Below are positions 62,750 to 64,000 of a stretch of 64,000 nucleotides of DNA, piece after piece (within the stretch, counting starts at the first letter, position 1; every line of letters starts with the position of its first letter). The DNA is from Mycetocola spongiae (GTDB lineage Bacteria > Actinomycetota > Actinomycetes > Actinomycetales > Microbacteriaceae): assembly GCF_020424085.1 (NCBI RefSeq), contig NZ_CP080203.1, positions 1,426,001-1,490,000 of the forward strand. Direction: 5' to 3'. The notes under the pieces were generated by a model, which saw only the letters and a program-made list of their open reading frames with translations, ran no database searches and had not been told where the DNA came from. The translations under genes were made by a program, and so were the position numbers.

Positions 62750-64000
62750 TTAGGAACCCAGAGCCGCGCCGGTCTCGGCGGCGGAGGGAGAAGGAGCAGC
62801 GGAGTTCCGCCGCAACACAAATAGGTGGCAGGCAAGCCCGGGAAGGGGGCCCACGGTGAGGGCCACGAGGGCTACCGTGCTGAGTTGTCCGGGGATAAGA
62901 AGCAATCCGATGCTGACAACCGCGGCTACCGTCCAGCCGGCGGCAAACGTCCCGTGCAGATCGGCGGCAAGAACCGCCGCCCCGCTCACGCAGAGCGCCG
63001 CCGTCAGGCCGGCGGCGGCGACCATGCCCCCCACGAGAAGCGGATCGGGTAGGAATGCGCCACCGGTGACCCACTGCACAAGAGCCGGTCCGATGATCAT
63101 GGCCACCACGCCCAGGAACACGGCGCCCAACACCACCACCAGAATCAGCTTAATTACACGGGCGAACCGGTCTTGTGCGTTCTTCGAAAAATGCACAATC
63201 ATGAAGTTTTGAAGTGCCAACAGGGGGATGACCACGGGGGCCCGCACCACGGTGAACACAAAAATGATTGTTGCCAGCGCTGGGTCGTTTTCACCCACGA
63301 GCTTCAGGAAGAGCGGAAATCCGCTGATCAACGCCGCGGTCGAAACCGACCCGGCCACGGTACGGCTACAGTTCCAGGTAAGTGCGCGGGCGCTCATGCC
63401 CATCCGGGTAGCGGGACGTCGACGCCGCACCATGAGGAGAGCTACGGCGATCGTGGTGAGAGCTACGGGGATAGTGACCGCGAGCTGCAGGTCAAGAATT
63501 CCCCCACCGATTAAGACAACAGCCCCCAGAAGCACCGCCCGCAGAAGCGGATCGGCGATGATGGCCACTGCCAGTACACCCCAGCGTTCCTGGCCGTATA
63601 GCTGGCCGCTGAGCCCCGAGAAAATAACGTAGGCTGCCGCGCCGACCGCGATCACGGCGGCCGCGATCTGCCCGTCCTGACCAAATACCAGCGGTCCCCA
63701 GAAAAACCCGGAACCTACGAGTACTACCAGGAGAGTACCGGCAAGGCCGAATAGAAAATTCTGAGGTCGTACACCCACGGTGCCCACCGCGGGCTCCGCG
63801 TCTATCCGCGAAAAGGCGCGCGCGAATTCCTGTTGAATTCCCGCCAGAGCACCGATGATCAGGTAAAACGCGGCCCAAAATGCCATAAAAATGGTGTATT
63901 TGGGGGTGTCGCCAAGGGCTGCACCCATGCCAACCTGAATCACGTAGCCCAGCAGACCGGCAATCGCGGTCGCGCCGAGAACCACGGGAAGTCCGGAACG
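62750..64000 (-). CDS. Polysaccharide flippase-like membrane protein (MOP superfamily), 5' end outside window
   Basis: At least 417 residues; the frame is still open at base 64000, so the N-terminus is missing. About 11-12 membrane helices with short loops, such as LAGTLLVVLVGSGFFWGPLVFG, VAAYVIFSGLSGQLYGQERW-like and VVRAPVVIPLLALQNFMIVHFSK, match Wzx/MATE-like oligosaccharide flippases. It would move a lipid-linked glycan across the membrane and fits the neighbouring GT2 genes and the O-antigen-ligase-like pair further upstream. Confidence 0.85.
   Translation of the reverse strand, partial: RSGLPVVLGATAIAGLLGYVIQVGMGAALGDTPKYTIFMAFWAAFYLIIGALAGIQQEFARAFSRIDAEPAVGTVGVRPQNFLFGLAGTLLVVLVGSGFFWGPLVFGQDGQIAAAVIAVGAAAYVIFSGLSGQLYGQERWGVLAVAIIADPLLRAVLLGAVVLIGGGILDLQLAVTIPVALTTIAVALLMVRRRRPATRMGMSARALTWNCSRTVAGSVSTAALISGFPLFLKLVGENDPALATIIFVFTVVRAPVVIPLLALQNFMIVHFSKNAQDRFARVIKLILVVVLGAVFLGVVAMIIGPALVQWVTGGAFLPDPLLVGGMVAAAGLTAALCVSGAAVLAADLHGTFAAGWTVAAVVSIGLLLIPGQLSTVALVALTVGPLPGLACHLFVLRRNSAAPSPSAAETGAALGS

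Overview
The window is dense, high-GC actinobacterial chromosome. MtrAB-LpqB, a PdtaS-type kinase, an Rv3235-like protein, WhiB, DUF3499 and an actinobacterial metallopeptidase all occur. Gene order around secA-hpf-comF-lpqB-mtrB-mtrA-ahcY and manB-DUF3499-metallopeptidase-whiB-manA matches the order I know from mycobacteria and other actinomycetes. No mycolate or sporulation-specific genes are seen, and a Micrococcales/Microbacteriaceae-type organism is the best guess (inference). No rRNA, tRNA, CRISPR array, transposase or phage gene was found.

Layout. 0-7.5 kb: an accessory catabolic island on the + strand. It holds the end of a Gfo/Idh/MocA oxidoreductase, a GntR/FCD regulator with its own promoter and palindromic operator, a tripartite tricarboxylate transporter (tctC-tctB-tctA), a DapA-family lyase and a fused DhaK-DhaL kinase. 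7.5-20 kb: core genes pdtaS, an Rv3235-like gene, secA, hpf, comF, lpqB, mtrB and mtrA. comF has no stop codon before hpf and runs in frame into it. 20-31 kb: the MoxR/DUF58/DUF4129/DUF4350/SpoIIM/RDD membrane cluster. A catalase-Fur-AraC block sits in the middle of it. 31-43 kb: ahcY, phosphomannomutase, DUF3499, metallopeptidase, an orphan ABC ATPase, a DUF5719 protein, a 1081-aa membrane glycosyltransferase, whiB and manA. 43-47 kb: an acyl-CoA dehydrogenase and two overlapping O-antigen-ligase-like genes. 47-56 kb: a visibly less GC-rich accessory segment with a 2105-aa secreted repeat protein and a sigma factor fused to a zinc-finger, membrane and extracytoplasmic module. 56-64 kb: a sugar-lactone oxidase with a PLP fold-type III partner, then a surface-polysaccharide cluster (three GT2 glycosyltransferases, a DUF2304 protein, a flippase running off the window end).

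How the parts fit. The first island looks like uptake and breakdown of an organic or sugar acid, ending in phosphorylation of a short ketose. The core block covers protein export, ribosome hibernation and cell-wall signalling. manA and manB supply GDP-mannose precursors that the envelope glycosyltransferases could use. The giant surface protein and the membrane-anchored sigma/anti-sigma fusion are neighbours and may form a self-regulating surface-display unit. That pair is the most interesting candidate system here. Many genes appear to start on leaderless transcripts, with a -10 hexamer 6-7 nt before the start codon.
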